A DNA stretch of 64,000 nt from Ulvibacter algarum. GTDB taxonomy: Bacteria > Bacteroidota > Bacteroidia > Flavobacteriales > Flavobacteriaceae. The translations under genes and the position numbers were made by a program. The notes below the pieces were generated by a model. It had not been told where the DNA came from. It was given only the letters and a program-made list of their open reading frames with translations, and searched no databases. Location: NCBI GenBank assembly GCA_947488905.1, contig CANLBJ010000002.1, positions 248,001 through 312,000 of the forward strand, read 5' to 3'. This document shows, one piece after another, positions 17,906-27,170 of this stretch; within the stretch, counting starts at the first letter, position 1; every line of letters starts with the position of its first letter.

Positions 17906-19174
17906 TCATTTTTTTTGGTTTCTGAAATAACCGTGATATAAAATTGAGGCAATTAGCCCAACAATAGAGAATCCTGTAAGGGTATAAAACACATAAGAGT
18001 GTCCAAGCTCACCTTCCCAACCATCTAAAAAATAACCAATCATAGGGCCCGCAAAAATATCTGGTATGTAGCCTATAAATGATATAACACCAACTGCAGT
18101 ACCCGTTAAGGCTAATGGGATTTGTCCTTCTTTCATTACCGCAAAGTAGAGTACACGTGCCGCATAAACTCCAAGTGCTGTGATAATAATAGTTGTGAAA
18201 AATAATATGTCATTATTAGCTACAAACCCTGATGCAAATAATAAAGCCCCAATTATAGAAAGCCCAAAACCTATACATAAAAATAAAGAGGCTCTAGAGC
18301 GATCTGCTAGAAAACCAACGGTAACACCTACAATAGGTCTAATAAACAATAAAAAAGTTCCTGTTTCTGCAGCTTCTACTTCTGTGTAGCCCATTACTAC
18401 TTTTGCATACAGAGAGAAAATGTCTGTGATTTTATAGCCTACATATGCGCATAATATGATAATCATTAATAACCACACAGAGCGCAATTGTAACACCTCT
18501 TTTATATTCTGAAATGTGATGCGTTCTTTTAATAGTTCTTTTTCATTACTATTTTTTATCTTCAGAAAAAAGAAGACAATAATACCTGTAACGGCAACAA
18601 TTGCTGAAGAAACTAATACCACAGATTTAAATGCCTCTGCGCTATTTTCAATCTGTATTGTTTCCGAAGTATTTGTAATAAATAGTGAGAATATGAAAAC
18701 ACCTAGTAAACCAAAAAGAGCACCTACTAAGCCGCGACCTCCATCAAGAAACCCAAAGGCGATGCCTTGATTATCATTACCGCCCCAAACCCGGGTTGCT
18801 TTTATCATACCTGCCCAAAATAAAAATATGGTAGTGAAACCCCAATACCCATAAAGTATTTTAAGTGTGGTGAGTGAGGGGTCATTTGCATAAACTAAAC
18901 CTCCCGCAGCTGTTAATACTAGAGCAAGACCCATTAGTTTTCTGGGAGGAAAGCGATCTGCTAGTGGGCCACCTACTAAATAAGAACCTAATGCAACCAG
19001 GCCATAAATAGAGAAACAATAGCCAAGTTTTGTGTTAGTAATAGTAAACACATCTAGTACGGTTGCTCTAAACACGCGTGCTAAAACAAAGGGAAGAATA
19101 AAGACCGCTTCGCCCGCTAAGATGAGTAGTGTAATAAAATACCAAGGGTTTTTGGTCTGTTTTTTTAATGTCAA
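17906..19174 (-). CDS. Major facilitator superfamily transporter
   Basis: This 422-residue inner-membrane transporter has about 12 hydrophobic segments. The loop between the second and third helices reads GGPLADRFPPRKLMG, the MFS G-x-x-x-D-R-x-x-R/K-K motif, and a related VGFLADRSRASLF occurs in the second half. An RVWGGNDNQGIAFGFLDGGRG segment recalls the sugar-phosphate/organophosphate antiporter branch. The substrate is unknown. It lies upstream of the cupin lipoprotein. Confidence 0.88.
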   Translation of the reverse strand: MTLKKQTKNPWYFITLLILAGEAVFILPFVLARVFRATVLDVFTITNTKLGYCFSIYGLVALGSYLVGGPLADRFPPRKLMGLALVLTAAGGLVYANDPSLTTLKILYGYWGFTTIFLFWAGMIKATRVWGGNDNQGIAFGFLDGGRGLVGALFGLLGVFIFSLFITNTSETIQIENSAEAFKSVVLVSSAIVAVTGIIVFFFLKIKNSNEKELLKERITFQNIKEVLQLRSVWLLMIIILCAYVGYKITDIFSLYAKVVMGYTEVEAAETGTFLLFIRPIVGVTVGFLADRSRASLFLCIGFGLSIIGALLFASGFVANNDILFFTTIIITALGVYAARVLYFAVMKEGQIPLALTGTAVGVISFIGYIPDIFAGPMIGYFLDGWEGELGHSYVFYTLTGFSIVGLIASILYHGYFRNQKK

Positions 19175-19236
19175 AACGGTTCATTTGTTCCCGAAGATAA
19201 GTTACTTTTATAAGAATCGCTTGTTATTTAAAGTTC

Positions 19237-19272
19237 AAAAAAAATGACATTGCAATAGTTACTGCAATGTCA
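19237..19272 (-). terminator. Intrinsic terminator after the NTF2-like gene
   Basis: A perfect 10-bp stem (TGACATTGCA/TGCAATGTCA) with an 8-base loop is followed on the minus strand by a run of U (A run at 19237-19244 on the + strand). Confidence 0.8.
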
Positions 19273-19302
19273 TAATCTGTTATTTGTTAAAAAAGTTGTC
19301 TA

Positions 19303-19842
19303 CTATTCTTTAATAGGAGCAAGGGTGTAGCCATTAATTTCTAAAAATGCCATATTATCATAATAAAAATCCAAACTTGTTATTTTACCTTCAGCTATGG
19401 TTGCTACTACGTGAAATGGTGTTTCGGCATATTTTTTAGTTTTCTTAATTGTAGAGTTTACATTACCCCAAATAAAAACCCACTCATAATTACCAACTTG
19501 CTCATTGTTTTCTGTTTTTAGAGGAAGATAGACTTCATTTGTCGTTTTTAAAAAACTTGCAGTTAAGCTTTGATTATAGTACTTAAAATGGTCTTGCTTT
19601 GATAAAGACTCATTACCACCGCCAAGTCCTTTAATAATAGCTTTGTCGTGTAATAAATCACTAGCTTTTTTAGCATTACCTTCATTTAAAGCCGCTACAT
19701 ACTCTTTAGCAATAGCTACATTTTTAGCATAGTTAGGATATTCAATAGACACTCCTGCAAGAGGGTTGTCTTGTGCAATTGCGGTAAAAGAAAATAGTAG
19801 TGTTACTAATAACACGCTAATGGTAGTTTTAATTGTTTTCAT
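19303..19842 (-). CDS. Secreted NTF2/SnoaL-like protein
   Basis: A 179-residue protein with a clear Sec signal peptide (MKTIKTTISVLLVTLLFSF, cleavage after TAIAQ). The mature part looks like a cone-shaped NTF2/SnoaL domain: NVAIAKEYVAALNEGNAKKA followed by an amphipathic strand set ending in AEGKITSLDFYYDNMAFLE. Family members are ligand-binding or isomerase-like; the ligand here is unknown. It precedes an Asn-rich discoidin gene on the same strand with a gap of about 100 bases. Confidence 0.75.
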   Translation of the reverse strand: MKTIKTTISVLLVTLLFSFTAIAQDNPLAGVSIEYPNYAKNVAIAKEYVAALNEGNAKKASDLLHDKAIIKGLGGGNESLSKQDHFKYYNQSLTASFLKTTNEVYLPLKTENNEQVGNYEWVFIWGNVNSTIKKTKKYAETPFHVVATIAEGKITSLDFYYDNMAFLEINGYTLAPIKE

Positions 19843-19943
19843 AATTATTTGGCTTTAAAGTTTATTTACATCAGTATAAGTATGTAGTCCTTAACTGATA
19901 ATTGATTTCGGTTCAATTATCAGTTAGACTAGTTTTATTTGTA

Positions 19944-22052
19944 TTAATTATAGTTTGAAATAGTATAAAGCTCAAAAGGGTCGTTGTTATTATCACTGTA
20001 CCACACTTTTTTGTTTTCTATATCAAGTATAATCTCTACACCATCTCTGTATAAATCACTTAAAGTAATATTAGCTTCATCTCTGTTGATTTCTTCAAAC
20101 TCGTGAGATACATCACCGTCCTCATTATGCTCTTCCCAAATACCATCAAATAATGTAAAATAACCTACAGGATTTCCATTTGCATCACAATACTGAACTT
20201 GCGAAACATCGCTTCCGTTATTAGTATTCGAGTTATTGTTGGTATTTGTGTTGTAATTAGTATTTGAGTTGTTGTTTGTATTCGAGTTGTTATTGGTATT
20301 TGTATTGTAATTAGTATTTGAGTTGTTGTTTGTATTCGAGTTATAATTGGTATTTGTATTGTAATTAGTATTCGAGTTGTTATTCGAGTTGTTGTTATTG
20401 TTTGAATTATCGTTAATATTTGAGTTTGGAAGACCTTGAGAGATATTATTGGTATTTGCTATAGGCTGGTCAATATCTTCTTTTTTCATTTCCAGATCAT
20501 ATTTAGAGAGAACCAAATCATAGTTAGCCTGAGAAATACGCTCATCGTCATCAAATTCAAAACCAGGATCAAACTTGAAAGGATATTCTAAAGTGGTAGT
20601 GCTTCCTACTGGTTTTGATTTTCCTAATACTTTTCTAAATTTATAATCTTTACCAGCAAATGAATAAATAAATGGTTTTTCTACCACTTTAAATTTTACT
20701 AGCTTATAAACAGTGGTTTTTGGTTGTACCGGTATTTCGTCATTCTCTGTTTCTGTCTCAGATTCTTGAATATTTGCACCTTGTGTAAGGTTTGTAGTAT
20801 TAGTATAAGTACCTCCACCTTTTGCGCCAATAGTGACCTCATATTTATGTAATAAAAGATTAACATCTGTTTTTACTTCTGCAGATACTTCCCAGAAGTG
20901 GGAGTCTGAGCTCTCTTCACTTTTACTAAAATCGAATCCTTCTGTGATAGCAGTAGCTACTTCAGAACTAACTGGCCACTCTTTACTTAAACCATTGTGA
21001 TACGTAGATACTTTATATACGTAGCGGGTTGCTTCTGGCATGTCTGCTTCTAGCTCTCCTAATTCTCTACCAAAAACTTGTACTTCTGCAAGGTTTAAAA
21101 TACCATTGCCATCTAACTGGATACGCACATATCTTCCAAATCCATTACCGGTATAAGATTTTTCTGTGGCAGGGGAGAAGGTTTTTTCTTGCCAGCTAAA
21201 TTCTTCTAATCTTCCACGAATGTCATCTACTGGTCTGTCAGTCACATAAATTTTAAAATTATTTAATCGATCCTGACCGCCATCTGTTCTATTAAAAACT
21301 TTTACCTCATTTACAGCAAAGTTTTTACCAAGGTCTACTTCCCAAAAAGGTCTACTTTCATTTCTGGTGTGCATTACAGAACCTAAGTTCCAGTTTCCCT
21401 CTGTATTACCATCATTTGCTTTATTAGATGGACTATTATGGTCTACACTAGACTGGCGTGTACTTTTACCTAGAGCTAGATTAGTGTCTTTGTCAATAAC
21501 TACAGAAACAGGCGTCCCTTTTACAACCACCTCTGCCAAGCTTAAAATGCCATTGCCTTCTAGTTGTATGCTTATATAGCGACCTTTCATTTTGTTGCTG
21601 AAAGTTTTGTTACCTTGAAACATACTTTTGTCATTATTATATACTTGCCCGCCACTACGACCATTTAAAGGCGTGTCTGAAACTCGAATGTTAAAATTAT
21701 TTATTCGGTCATGGCAGCAGTCTGTACGGTTGAAAATTGTGATAGAAGATATGTTGTACACACCAAGCAAGTCTACTTCCCACCAGGGCTTATCGGTTTG
21801 GTTTGTAGCTGTAACAGACGCATTATGCCAGTTACCATCTTTATTGCCATCTAGCGCTCTATCTGCAGAGCATACTTCAAAAACGCTACTTTGTTTTGCT
21901 GGCTTGTATAAAGCGATGTTAGTTAGGTCTGTGGGTAACCATTGTTGCGCAGCTGCAGTAAAAGAGATAAAGAACAAGGTGACTAGCGCTATAAAAAAGC
22001 GATTAACATTTGTTTTCTTCAGAAATGATAATGTGTTGTTTAGAGTTTTCAT
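19944..22052 (-). CDS. Secreted two-discoidin protein with Asn-rich repeat linker
   Basis: A 702-residue secreted protein. Residues 1-36 form a signal peptide ending FTAAAQ. Two F5/8 type C (discoidin) domains follow, about 40-180 and 188-330, each with a WxxxxV segment, WWEVDLLG or FWEVDLGK, and a terminal GNGILSLAEVVVKG or GNGILNLAEVQVFG. These bind carbohydrates or surface ligands in other proteins. After about 200 unassigned residues comes a 70-residue Asn/Thr/Ser/Tyr tract, then a short C-terminal domain of about 60 residues. No canonical gliding-secretion sorting domain is visible. Confidence 0.8.
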   Translation of the reverse strand: MKTLNNTLSFLKKTNVNRFFIALVTLFFISFTAAAQQWLPTDLTNIALYKPAKQSSVFEVCSADRALDGNKDGNWHNASVTATNQTDKPWWEVDLLGVYNISSITIFNRTDCCHDRINNFNIRVSDTPLNGRSGGQVYNNDKSMFQGNKTFSNKMKGRYISIQLEGNGILSLAEVVVKGTPVSVVIDKDTNLALGKSTRQSSVDHNSPSNKANDGNTEGNWNLGSVMHTRNESRPFWEVDLGKNFAVNEVKVFNRTDGGQDRLNNFKIYVTDRPVDDIRGRLEEFSWQEKTFSPATEKSYTGNGFGRYVRIQLDGNGILNLAEVQVFGRELGELEADMPEATRYVYKVSTYHNGLSKEWPVSSEVATAITEGFDFSKSEESSDSHFWEVSAEVKTDVNLLLHKYEVTIGAKGGGTYTNTTNLTQGANIQESETETENDEIPVQPKTTVYKLVKFKVVEKPFIYSFAGKDYKFRKVLGKSKPVGSTTTLEYPFKFDPGFEFDDDERISQANYDLVLSKYDLEMKKEDIDQPIANTNNISQGLPNSNINDNSNNNNNSNNNSNTNYNTNTNYNSNTNNNSNTNYNTNTNNNSNTNNNSNTNYNTNTNNNSNTNNGSDVSQVQYCDANGNPVGYFTLFDGIWEEHNEDGDVSHEFEEINRDEANITLSDLYRDGVEIILDIENKKVWYSDNNNDPFELYTISNYN
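20218..20400 (-). repeat. 54-bp tandem repeat encoding an Asn-rich linker
   Basis: About three imperfect copies of a 54-bp unit, encoding an 18-residue SNTNYNTNTNNNSNTNNN-like period, lie inside the discoidin gene. The unit is a multiple of three, so copy-number change would preserve the frame. Confidence 0.85.
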
Positions 22053-22515
22053 AATTAAAATATTTGGTTTATAGATAATTTATTATCATACTAAATAACT
22101 GATTATCAATGCTGAAACAAAATGATTTAGGACGAACAGTACCAAAAACTGTCCGAAACACTAGATGTATTTACCTAAAGTTTTATTGAAATTTAAAAGA
22201 GGTGTGTAGCGATTATTATAAATGCTTACTACAAAAAAAGATATAGAAATATTATTATAAACCCTTTATAAGAATAGGGTACAACAAAATAATAATGGTA
22301 TTAGCGCAATTAGTTTCATAGATGTTTGGTTAGTTATTTATGTATAAAGCTGTAAATCAAAAACTTAGATGTAGTATTTTTTTTAAAACTAGCACTACGT
22401 AGTTATACAGATATTAATGACTCAATTTCATATCTATTAGATGATAAAGTGACTTAAACAACCATATATACTGCATAAATTTATTAAAACGTGTCACGAT
22501 GTCAGTCTTTTTCCG
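22053..22515. other. Long intergenic region upstream of dnaK
   Basis: Over 450 bases of AT-rich sequence separate the divergent discoidin and dnaK genes. I find no credible gene or RNA in it. A short imperfect hairpin (GGACgaACAGT...ACTGTCC) lies near 22131-22155. The dnaK promoter candidate sits at its right end. Confidence 0.5.
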
Positions 22516-22531
22516 TTGGCACAAAAGTTGT
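22516..22531 (+). promoter_or_regulatory. Sigma-54-like (-24/-12) promoter candidate for dnaK
   Basis: TTGGCAC-AAAAG-TTGT has the sigma-54 geometry of GG, ten bases, then G-T (GC in the consensus). A repeated TGTCA (22493-22505, TGTCACGATGTCA) lies just upstream. The dnaK start is about 80 bases downstream. The call rests on motif geometry alone. Confidence 0.45.
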
Positions 22532-22611
22532 CTTAAGAGAACCGTCTTCAGATTTATAATATTTCTGAAGTACACTTAAAACGAACTAGAAATTAAATTA
22601 AATATAACGAT

Positions 22612-24513
22612 ATGAGTAAGATTATTGGAATTGACTTAGGTACAACCAACTCCTGCGTTTCGGTGATGGAAGGTAGTGAGCCAACTGTAATCCCTAATGC
22701 AGAAGGTAAAAGAACAACACCATCTGTGATCGCTTTTGTAGAAGGCGGCGAGATTAAAATTGGTGACCCTGCAAAAAGACAGGCGGTTACTAACCCAACA
22801 AAAACGGTGGCATCGATCAAACGTTTTATGGGAAACAAATTTTCTGATTCTTCTTTAGAAGCAGAAAGAGCTGCTTATAAAGTAGTAAAAGGGGACAACG
22901 ATACACCACGTGTGGATATTGATGGTCGTCTTTATACGCCTCAAGAATTGAGTGCGATGATTCTTCAGAAAATGAAGAAAACAGCTGAGGACTATTTAGG
23001 ACAAGAAGTAACTCGTGCGGTAATTACTGTACCTGCTTACTTTAATGATAGCCAACGTCAAGCTACTAAAGAAGCTGGACAAATTGCTGGATTAACTGTA
23101 GAGCGTATTATTAATGAGCCTACAGCGGCAGCATTAGCATACGGTCTTGATAAGAAAAATACAGATCAAAAAATTGTAGTTTTTGATTTTGGTGGAGGAA
23201 CTCATGATGTATCTATCCTAGAATTAGGTGATGGTGTATTTGAAGTACTATCTACAGATGGAGATACGCACTTAGGTGGTGATGATGTAGATCAAAAAAT
23301 TATCAACTGGTTAGCAGATGAGTTTAAGAGCGAAGAAGATTTTGACTTACGTAAAGACCCAATGGCTTTACAGCGTTTAAAAGAAGCTGCAGAAAAAGCG
23401 AAGATTGAATTATCTTCTTCTGCACAAACAGAAATCAACTTACCTTACGTTACTGCTACTGCTAGCGGACCTAAGCACCTTGTTAAAACATTAACACGTG
23501 CTAAGTTTGAGCAATTAATTGACGATTTAATAAAAAGAACAATAGAGCCTTGTAAAACTGCAATGAAAGCTGCAGGATTAACAAACAGCGATATTGATGA
23601 GGTGATTCTTGTAGGTGGATCTACTCGTATTCCTGCAGTGCAAGAAGCGGTAGAGAAGTTTTTTGGTAAAGCTCCTTCAAAAGGTGTGAACCCAGATGAG
23701 GTTGTAGCCGTAGGTGCTGCAATACAAGGTGGTGTATTAACTGGTGATGTAAAAGATGTATTGTTACTAGATGTAACTCCTCTTTCTTTAGGGATTGAGA
23801 CTATGGGTAGCGTAATGACAAAACTTATTGAAGCTAACACTACAATACCAACAAAAAAGAGTCAAGTATTCTCAACGGCGGCAGATAACCAGCCATCTGT
23901 AGAGATTCACGTATTGCAAGGAGAACGTCCTATGGCAAACGACAATAACACTATTGGTCGTTTTCACCTAAGTGACATTCCACCAGCGCAGCGTGGTGTA
24001 CCTCAAATTGAAGTTACTTTTGACATTGATGCTAACGGTATCATTAAAGTAAGTGCAGAAGATAAAGCAACTGGTAAGAAACAAGATATCCGTATCGAAG
24101 CTTCTTCTGGATTGACTGAAGCAGAAATTGAAAAAATGAGGCAAGAAGCTGCAGAAAATGCAGATGCAGATGCAAAAGCTAAAGAAACAGCAGACAAAAT
24201 TAACGAAGCTGATGGGATGATCTTCCAGACAGAAAAGCAGTTAAAAGAGTTTGGTGATAAGATATCTGACGATAACAAAAAGCCAGTAGAAGAAGCTTTA
24301 GTAGAACTTAAAGCAGCTTATGAAACTAAGAACGTAGATGCTATCACGCCAGCGCTTGATAAAATTAACGAAGCTTGGAAAGCAGCTAGCGAAGAGATGT
24401 ACAAAGCACAAGCAGAAGGTCAAGAAGGAGCTCCAGCAGGGGAGCCAGCGGCAGATGCAGGTGCAGACGAAAGCGCAGATGTAGAAGATGTAGACTTTGA
24501 AGAGGTGAAATAA
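22612..24513 (+). CDS. dnaK: Molecular chaperone DnaK (Hsp70)
   Basis: A 633-residue Hsp70. The ATPase domain opens with [16 protein letters not shown] (residues 5-20), contains [13 protein letters not shown] (phosphate 2) and [12 protein letters not shown]. The substrate-binding domain begins after about residue 385, and the C-terminus is acidic, ending DVDFEEVK. The phosphate-2 loop has THD in place of the E. coli TFD. dnaJ and grpE are not adjacent, so dnaK is a single transcription unit closed by a strong terminator. Confidence 0.99.
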   Translation: MSKIIGIDLGTTNSCVSVMEGSEPTVIPNAEGKRTTPSVIAFVEGGEIKIGDPAKRQAVTNPTKTVASIKRFMGNKFSDSSLEAERAAYKVVKGDNDTPRVDIDGRLYTPQELSAMILQKMKKTAEDYLGQEVTRAVITVPAYFNDSQRQATKEAGQIAGLTVERIINEPTAAALAYGLDKKNTDQKIVVFDFGGGTHDVSILELGDGVFEVLSTDGDTHLGGDDVDQKIINWLADEFKSEEDFDLRKDPMALQRLKEAAEKAKIELSSSAQTEINLPYVTATASGPKHLVKTLTRAKFEQLIDDLIKRTIEPCKTAMKAAGLTNSDIDEVILVGGSTRIPAVQEAVEKFFGKAPSKGVNPDEVVAVGAAIQGGVLTGDVKDVLLLDVTPLSLGIETMGSVMTKLIEANTTIPTKKSQVFSTAADNQPSVEIHVLQGERPMANDNNTIGRFHLSDIPPAQRGVPQIEVTFDIDANGIIKVSAEDKATGKKQDIRIEASSGLTEAEIEKMRQEAAENADADAKAKETADKINEADGMIFQTEKQLKEFGDKISDDNKKPVEEALVELKAAYETKNVDAITPALDKINEAWKAASEEMYKAQAEGQEGAPAGEPAADAGADESADVEDVDFEEVK

Positions 24514-24552
24514 TCCTTTTTTCTCCGCACAGTGTGCGGGCTATAAAAATAG

Positions 24553-24587
24553 AATCCCCAATCTTATGTAAGATTGGGGATTTTTTT
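24553..24587 (+). terminator. Strong intrinsic terminator after dnaK
   Basis: A long perfect stem (AATCCCCAATCTTA with its reverse complement, 24553-24582) has a very short loop and is followed by a T run. It separates dnaK from the cassette array. Confidence 0.93.
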
Positions 24588-24747
24588 ATGCCCTTTTTTT
24601 TGCTGCGGAAATAGTAAGGGATTTTTAAATGCGCTGATTATTTGAGTTTTTTTTAATCACACTACGGAAAACCGTAAAAGATATTGAAAACTAGATGGTA
24701 GTTTTGTTTGGTAAATTAAAAACAGGACTCAACAAGAACTCTTAATG

Positions 24748-24877
24748 GTCAATAACTACGGGTTTACACGTATAGGCTTGATGAGTGGTTCTTTGTAGAT
24801 TTACAGAATAGCAATAGTTGTTGATATCCCGATAAATTTACGGTATATGAATGATAGAATGAGTTATATAACGAGTT
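24748..24877 (+). repeat. attI-like leader, copy A
   Basis: 130 bp that recur at 27288-27417 with two mismatches (24815 and 24817). It ends in the near-palindrome GAGTTATATAACGAG followed by the crossover dinucleotide TT. It directly precedes the first cassette, as an attI site or leader promoter would. Upstream, a weaker shared element with CTACGGAAAACCGTAA (24662-24677) also occurs before copy B. Confidence 0.85.
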
Positions 24878-24917
24878 GTGGGCAATTTAAACCAATCATT
24901 AAACAGTAAAATATAAA

Positions 24918-25649
24918 TTGACAAATAGAAAAGTATTTATAATTAAAGGCTACTCAAAATCTGATGATGAAAATGAGGTAGACACTTATTATGTGAATGC
25001 ATATAAGGACTTTTTCCTTTCAAATGCAGGCGGTGGATATTTCAATAGTGAAATTGAAGTTTTAACGGAGCCAACTTCAAAATCTTTAAATATAAGTTTG
25101 GAAAAGGAAAAGCTTGAATTTGGTATTCTTGTCTACATTGGTCACGGTGCAAATCAAGAAAGTAATCAGATTTTCAAACTGAATGAAACTGAAATAATTA
25201 AAGCTGGACAATTTACATTGAATTGTGATAAGCAAATCGTAATACTTGAGAGCTGTAGAGTAAAAAGTGAGAATATACTAACGGTTGATTTAGAAGATAA
25301 AATCCCAAAATTTGAAAAAGGTGGGATTTTCAGAATACCATTGAATACCGAGCAATGTCGTGAGATTTACAACAGTCATATCAAAAGATGTGAAAAAGGA
25401 TTAATGATTTGTTTCCCTTGTAGAGTTGGAGAAATGGCATATAATTTTATTTATTCTAAAGCTATGATTCAAAATGCTATGGACTGGCATTTGGACTCAT
25501 CAAGACATTGCGCAATTTTACCAATTGATGAACTGACTCGACTTGCTTGGCCTGAAACGATAATTGCTGCCGAAGGATTATTTGGAGTTCAGCAATTTCC
25601 AAGCTCGGATGGAGATATGAATTTTCCAATTGCAGTTAGCAAGTTCTGA
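24918..25649 (+). CDS. Cassette 1: caspase-like (C14-type) protein
   Basis: A 243-residue protein with a caspase-fold signature: a first strand VFIIKGYS, a hydrophobic strand with the catalytic His-Gly (LVYIGHGAN, His76), and a later strand with the catalytic Cys (IVILESCRVK, Cys113). The spacing of 37 residues fits the caspase-haemoglobinase fold. No further domain, signal peptide or membrane segment is seen, so it would be a free cytosolic protease or a pseudo-enzyme. The start is TTG 42 bases after the predicted cassette boundary. It is the only gene of its cassette. Caspase-like proteins occur in bacterial abortive-infection systems, but no partner is visible. Confidence 0.72.
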   Translation: MTNRKVFIIKGYSKSDDENEVDTYYVNAYKDFFLSNAGGGYFNSEIEVLTEPTSKSLNISLEKEKLEFGILVYIGHGANQESNQIFKLNETEIIKAGQFTLNCDKQIVILESCRVKSENILTVDLEDKIPKFEKGGIFRIPLNTEQCREIYNSHIKRCEKGLMICFPCRVGEMAYNFIYSKAMIQNAMDWHLDSSRHCAILPIDELTRLAWPETIIAAEGLFGVQQFPSSDGDMNFPIAVSKF

Positions 25650-25657
25650 AAAAAACT

Positions 25658-25857
25658 GCCCACAACAATGTATATAAAACATAGCTATTATAGGCTTTTC
25701 GAAAGGTTTATGTATATTTACGAAGGCCGCCAAATTTTTAAATTTGGCTTTTAATAAAATAAAGATAAAAAGAAAAATTTAAAAATTCGGCTCGTGTATA
25801 ATCCGAAACGATAGTGTCTTTTTACACGCTACGTTTCATATACGAGACGTTGTAAAC
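25658..25857 (+). repeat. attC-like site of cassette 1
   Basis: Left core GCCCACAAC (25658-25666) is the complement of cassette start TTGTGGGC (24876-24883). Inner arms TATATAAAAC (25671-25680) and GTTTCATATA (25833-25842) match at 9/10. A further long imperfect hairpin pairs 25713-25745 with 25775-25800. The right core GTTGTAAAC (25849-25857) begins the next cassette. The site is about 200 bp, long for an attC. Confidence 0.75.
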
Positions 25858-25874
25858 AATTTAAAACCAGATTA

Positions 25875-26279
25875 ATGAATAGATTTCCGATTTTTATATT
25901 AGCTCTTACAATTAATTTTATCTCTTTCGGACAAATCAAATCAGAATCGGAGTTAATCGGCAAATGGACAGTCGTAAAAATGATTGACAAACCGACAGAA
26001 GCTCAATTCAAGCCTATTGTTGATGCTTTCGAAAAATGCACATTCAATTTTAAAGCAAATAATGATTTTGAATTGACTACAACTAATGAGACGGAACTAT
26101 ACAAAATGATGATAAATGAAGTTCTTAATGAAGAGGTTAAATGGAGATTTAATAGTTCCACGCAAACGATTGGGATTGGGAATTCGATAATGCTCATTAA
26201 AATAGAAAGCAGTAATGAAGAGCCTGTTTTTCATATTGAAGAAACTGGATTGAATTTGCTTGTCAAAAAAATAGAATAA
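25875..26279 (+). CDS. Cassette 2: secreted lipocalin-like protein
   Basis: A 134-residue protein with a Sec signal peptide (MNRFPIFILALTINFISFGQ). The mature start, SESELIGKWTVVKM, resembles the G-x-W opening of lipocalin-like domains common in Bacteroidetes. It has further beta strands such as CTFNFKANNDFELTTTNE and a closing FHIEETGLNLLVKKIE. No lipobox is present, so it is probably periplasmic. It is the only gene between the two flanking attC-like sites. The ligand and role are unknown. Confidence 0.7.
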   Translation: MNRFPIFILALTINFISFGQIKSESELIGKWTVVKMIDKPTEAQFKPIVDAFEKCTFNFKANNDFELTTTNETELYKMMINEVLNEEVKWRFNSSTQTIGIGNSIMLIKIESSNEEPVFHIEETGLNLLVKKIE

Positions 26280-26284
26280 AAACT

Positions 26285-26419
26285 ATTTACAACAATGTAT
26301 ATAAAAAATTGCTGTTTTGTGCGTAATCAATGTTAGTTGCTTTGTTTGCTAGCTTCTGATTTTCCTTCGGAAAATCCTCGCACACAAAACCGCACTATTC
26401 TTATACAAGACCGTTAGCA
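26285..26419 (+). repeat. attC-like site of cassette 2
   Basis: Left core TTTACAAC (26286-26293) pairs with cassette start TTGTAAAC (25850-25857) at 7/8. The spacer folds: GCTGTTTTGTGCG (26311-26323) pairs with CGCACACAAAACCGC (26379-26393), with a perfect inner hairpin GATTTTCC-ttc-GGAAAATC near 26358-26376. It ends ACCG|TTAGCA at 26413/26414. Confidence 0.75.
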
Positions 26420-26432
26420 AATATTAAAAAGC

Positions 26433-27077
26433 ATGAAAAAAAACATATTATTATTACTCATAGTATTCTCTACTCATTTTTTAAATGCCCAAGAACGTAA
26501 AGAATACTACGAAAATGGTCAATTACGATTGGTTGAAAAAATGAAAGATGGAAAAAAATCAGGCGAACGAAAATACTATTACGAAAATGGTCAATTAAGC
26601 GAGACTAGAAAATATGAAAAAGGGAAAAAAATTGGCGAATTGAAACTATACCACAAAAATGGTCAATTAAGTAAAATTGGAAAATATGAAAACGATGAAA
26701 AGTCAGGAGAATGGAAAGAATACTATGATAATGGTCAATTAGAGTGTATTGAGAAATATGAAGACGGGAAAAAATCAGGCGAAAATAAATGCTATCACGA
26801 AAATGGGAAATTAGGCCTGATTGGAAAGTTTGAAAAAGGAAAAGTAATTGGTGAATTTAAACGATACTACGAAAATGGTCTATTAAAAGCAGTTGATAAA
26901 TACAATAAAGACGGAAAAGAAACAGGTGAAAGTAAACAATACTATGATAATGGTCAATTAAGTGTAATTGGAAAATTTGAAGACGGAAAAGCAACAGGAG
27001 AATGGATATTTTATGATAAAAATGGAGTCGAAAAAGATACGATTACATTTATAGACGGGATTCTTCAAGAAGAATAA
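26433..27077 (+). CDS. Cassette 3: secreted MORN/YwqK-repeat protein
   Basis: A 214-residue protein with a signal peptide (MKKNILLLLIVFSTHFLNAQ). It then has about eight copies of a 23-residue MORN-like repeat of the pattern YYENGQLxxxxKYExGKKxGExK, the 'YwqK family antitoxin' repeat class. That database name does not imply a demonstrated antitoxin role. The protein is likely periplasmic or surface exposed. The DNA repeats (TACTACGAAAATGGTCAATTA-like) are similar enough for recombination. The cassette boundary is 19 bases upstream of the start. Confidence 0.82.
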   Translation: MKKNILLLLIVFSTHFLNAQERKEYYENGQLRLVEKMKDGKKSGERKYYYENGQLSETRKYEKGKKIGELKLYHKNGQLSKIGKYENDEKSGEWKEYYDNGQLECIEKYEDGKKSGENKCYHENGKLGLIGKFEKGKVIGEFKRYYENGLLKAVDKYNKDGKETGESKQYYDNGQLSVIGKFEDGKATGEWIFYDKNGVEKDTITFIDGILQEE

Positions 27078-27103
27078 ATTCGGACGAAACAATTAAATAC
27101 TGG

Positions 27104-27110
27104 TGCTAAC
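27104..27110 (+). repeat. Truncated attC-like site of cassette 3
   Basis: TGCTAAC pairs with cassette start TTAGCA (26414-26419), but the TATATAA arm expected a few bases later is missing. A terminator and leader copy B follow instead. It looks like an interrupted or decayed site. Confidence 0.6.
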
Positions 27111-27170
27111 AAAGAACTAAAGTAAAAAAAACTCTTTTCTTCATTAATTTTGAGATAGTATTATCCTAGG

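Noticed and set aside
17851-17952. Upstream extension of the cupin lipoprotein to 17952
   Set aside because: It overlaps the MFS gene and places a signal peptide inside the chain; ATG 17850 gives a proper lipoprotein.
20218-20400. CRISPR-like repeat array
   Set aside because: The repeats are in-frame coding units without unique spacers, inside a discoidin gene.
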